Positions 31,631 to 32,474 of a stretch of DNA of 32,474 nucleotides are shown piece after piece. The number at the start of each line of letters is the position of its first letter. Position 1 is the stretch's first letter. The notes below the pieces were generated by a model. It was not told the origin of the DNA. It ran no database searches and was given only the letters and a program-made list of their open reading frames with translations. A program made the translations under genes and the position numbers. The stretch is from the NCBI GenBank assembly GCA_900539115.1, contig UQAQ01000036.1, positions 1-32,474 on the forward strand, written 5' to 3'. Origin of the DNA: an uncultured Roseburia sp. Lineage in GTDB: Bacteria; Bacillota; Clostridia; Lachnospirales; Lachnospiraceae.

Positions 31631-32464
31631 ATGAGAGATACAATTATAAAAGAATTCCAGAAAGAATACAAGCAACTGCTCTTCTTAAAGGATAAAATTC
31701 AAGATCAATTAAAAAATGTTCCAACAGGAAGAATGAAGACGAGTAAAAATAGAAATCAAATGTTATATTACATTAAAGAAGGGGATAAGTGGAGATATTT
31801 GAAAAAAGAAGATCAGGAAATCGCAAGACAAATAGTTATGAGGGATTATAATGAGGCGGTGCTGAGAAAGGTTTTAGAACAAGAAAAACAGGTAAAACAA
31901 GTATTAGAAAAGTATGATCCGAGGGCAATTGAAAAAGTGTATGATTCTTTGAGTGAGGGAAGAAAAAGGCTTGTGAAACCATGGATTGAGCCGGAAGAAA
32001 TATTTGTGGAAAAATGGCTCGCGAAAAAATATAAGGGAAATGATTATTGGGAAAATACGCAGGAAATATATACACAAAAAGGAGAAAGAGTGCGGTCAAA
32101 ATCGGAGAAAATAATTGCGGATAAGCTTTATCAATCGGGGGTTCCGTATCGTTATGAATGTCCTATTTATTTAAAAGGAAGAGGAGAAATTTATCCGGAT
32201 TTTTTGTGCTTAAATAGAGAGACTAGAAAGGAAATTGTTTGGGTACACTTTGGGATGATGGGAGATGAGGAATATTGCAGCCACGCAATGAAAAAAATAG
32301 GATCTTATGCCGAAAATGGGTATATACAGGGAAAAAATCTTATTATGACATTTGAATCTTCTGAAAAGGTGTTAAATACAAAAGAAATAGACCTCATCAT
32401 GTACCGACCCCAAAAAGTTAGACCTAAAAATCTAACGATTGGAGGTCGGTATTTTTATGGCTAA
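31631..32464 (+). pseudogene. PD-(D/E)XK-like protein, 3' end replaced by IS sequence
   Basis: This AT-rich ORF has 277 codons. The first about 125 residues are a charged, coiled-coil-prone region; the C-terminal part looks like a PD-(D/E)XK nuclease fold with RSKSEKIIADKLYQ (E159), EIYPDFLCLN (D190) and a strand IVWVHFGMMGDEEY. From memory, relatives have W-E-H at the third site; here it is W204-V205-H206 (codon GTA against GAA), so the catalytic Glu appears lost. Codons after about 256 (from 32400) come from an insertion sequence, so only a few native C-terminal residues are missing. It may still be expressed, since GGGAGG precedes the ATG. Function unknown; base composition differs from the core genes and suggests transfer. 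Confidence 0.7.
32402..32451 (+). promoter_or_regulatory. Hairpin in the IS left end overlapping the transposase ribosome binding site
   Basis: TACCGACC (32402-32409) pairs with GGTCGGTA (32444-32451), and inside it GTTAGA (32417-32422) pairs with TCTAAC (32431-32436). The right arm includes part of the GGAGG (32441-32445) that serves the transposase start at 32457. Transcripts that read in from the host gene would form this hairpin. Confidence 0.55.
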
Positions 32465-32474
32465 ATATTCTTTT
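32457..32474 (+). CDS. Transposase orfA, first six codons only
   Basis: ATG at 32457 opens MAKYSF and the frame is still open at the end of the window. This opening, together with the terminal repeat before it, fits the HTH-containing OrfA of IS3-family elements. Too little is present for a firm call. Confidence 0.5.

Larger units (their letters stand above)
32400..32474 (+). mobile_element. Left end of an IS3-like insertion sequence (runs off the window)
   Basis: The sequence from TGTACCGACCCCAAAAAG at 32400 has the TG start and layout of an IS3-family terminal repeat. It is followed after 57 bases by a start codon for MAKYSF, the usual opening of orfA transposase subunits of the IS150/IS3 type. 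The right end and the target duplication lie outside the window, so the family call rests on this short stretch. Confidence 0.65.

Noticed and set aside
31463..31675. Reverse-strand ORF with repeating VMPKP.FQP across the 53-bp array
   Set aside because: The 53-bp period shifts frame at each unit, so only part is open; no ribosome binding site; the repeat is better explained by hairpin units.

Overview
The window looks like the chromosome of a motile, spore-forming Clostridia of the Lachnospiraceae type. The reasons are a SCIFF peptide with its radical SAM maturase, a GerA-family spore germination gene, flagellar rod genes directly after mbl, LuxS, and a holB/ricT/rsmI/abrB neighbourhood with the Bacillus subtilis gene order. 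Family level is an inference from gene content; no 16S rRNA or tRNA gene is visible. Most of the window is ordinary vertically inherited core sequence.

Layout. Positions 1-2145 hold a reverse-strand spore germination gene and two long structured inverted repeats. Positions 2146-4350 are a forward block (DUF4250 protein, GNAT acetyltransferase, acyl-ACP thioesterase, CvfB-like S1 protein). A convergent nuclease-helicase of the DinG/XPD type follows at 4361-6778, then a YhfC/PrsW-type intramembrane protease at 7023-7874; two further structured repeats lie around them. Positions 8087-14150 form the conserved yaaO / nucleotide kinase / yaaR / holB / ricT / yabB-like / rsmI block, closed by a terminator and a convergent abrB-type regulator. 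Positions 14714-15601 are a reverse-strand pair (Gx transporter, NusG domain II protein). Positions 15835-19949 carry an AMP-forming acyl-CoA ligase with a palindrome at its promoter, ilvE, luxS and two overlapping unknown ORFs. A lipoprotein cyclophilin, the SCIFF peptide and its maturase fill 19951-22361. Positions 22522-25540 are mbl and three flagellar rod genes, followed by recD2, comFC and a yvyF-like flagellar-region gene up to 29072. The last genes are glf and a GT2 glycosyltransferase for surface glycan synthesis.

The right end (31284-32474) is accessory: a five-copy 53-bp tandem repeat whose units fold into hairpins and show one compensatory base-pair change, an AT-rich PD-(D/E)XK-like gene that appears to have lost its catalytic Glu, and the left end of an IS3-like insertion sequence that cut into the 3' end of that gene.

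The least explained material is non-coding. At least four long inverted-repeat elements sit in the first 8 kb. Two of them (1811-2000 and 7907-7997) share the same terminal 11-mer and a nearly identical 20-nt loop although their stems differ, which points to one repeat or structured-nucleic-acid family. The SCIFF locus is a known system; here it has a clear promoter and an attenuator-like hairpin between precursor and maturase.
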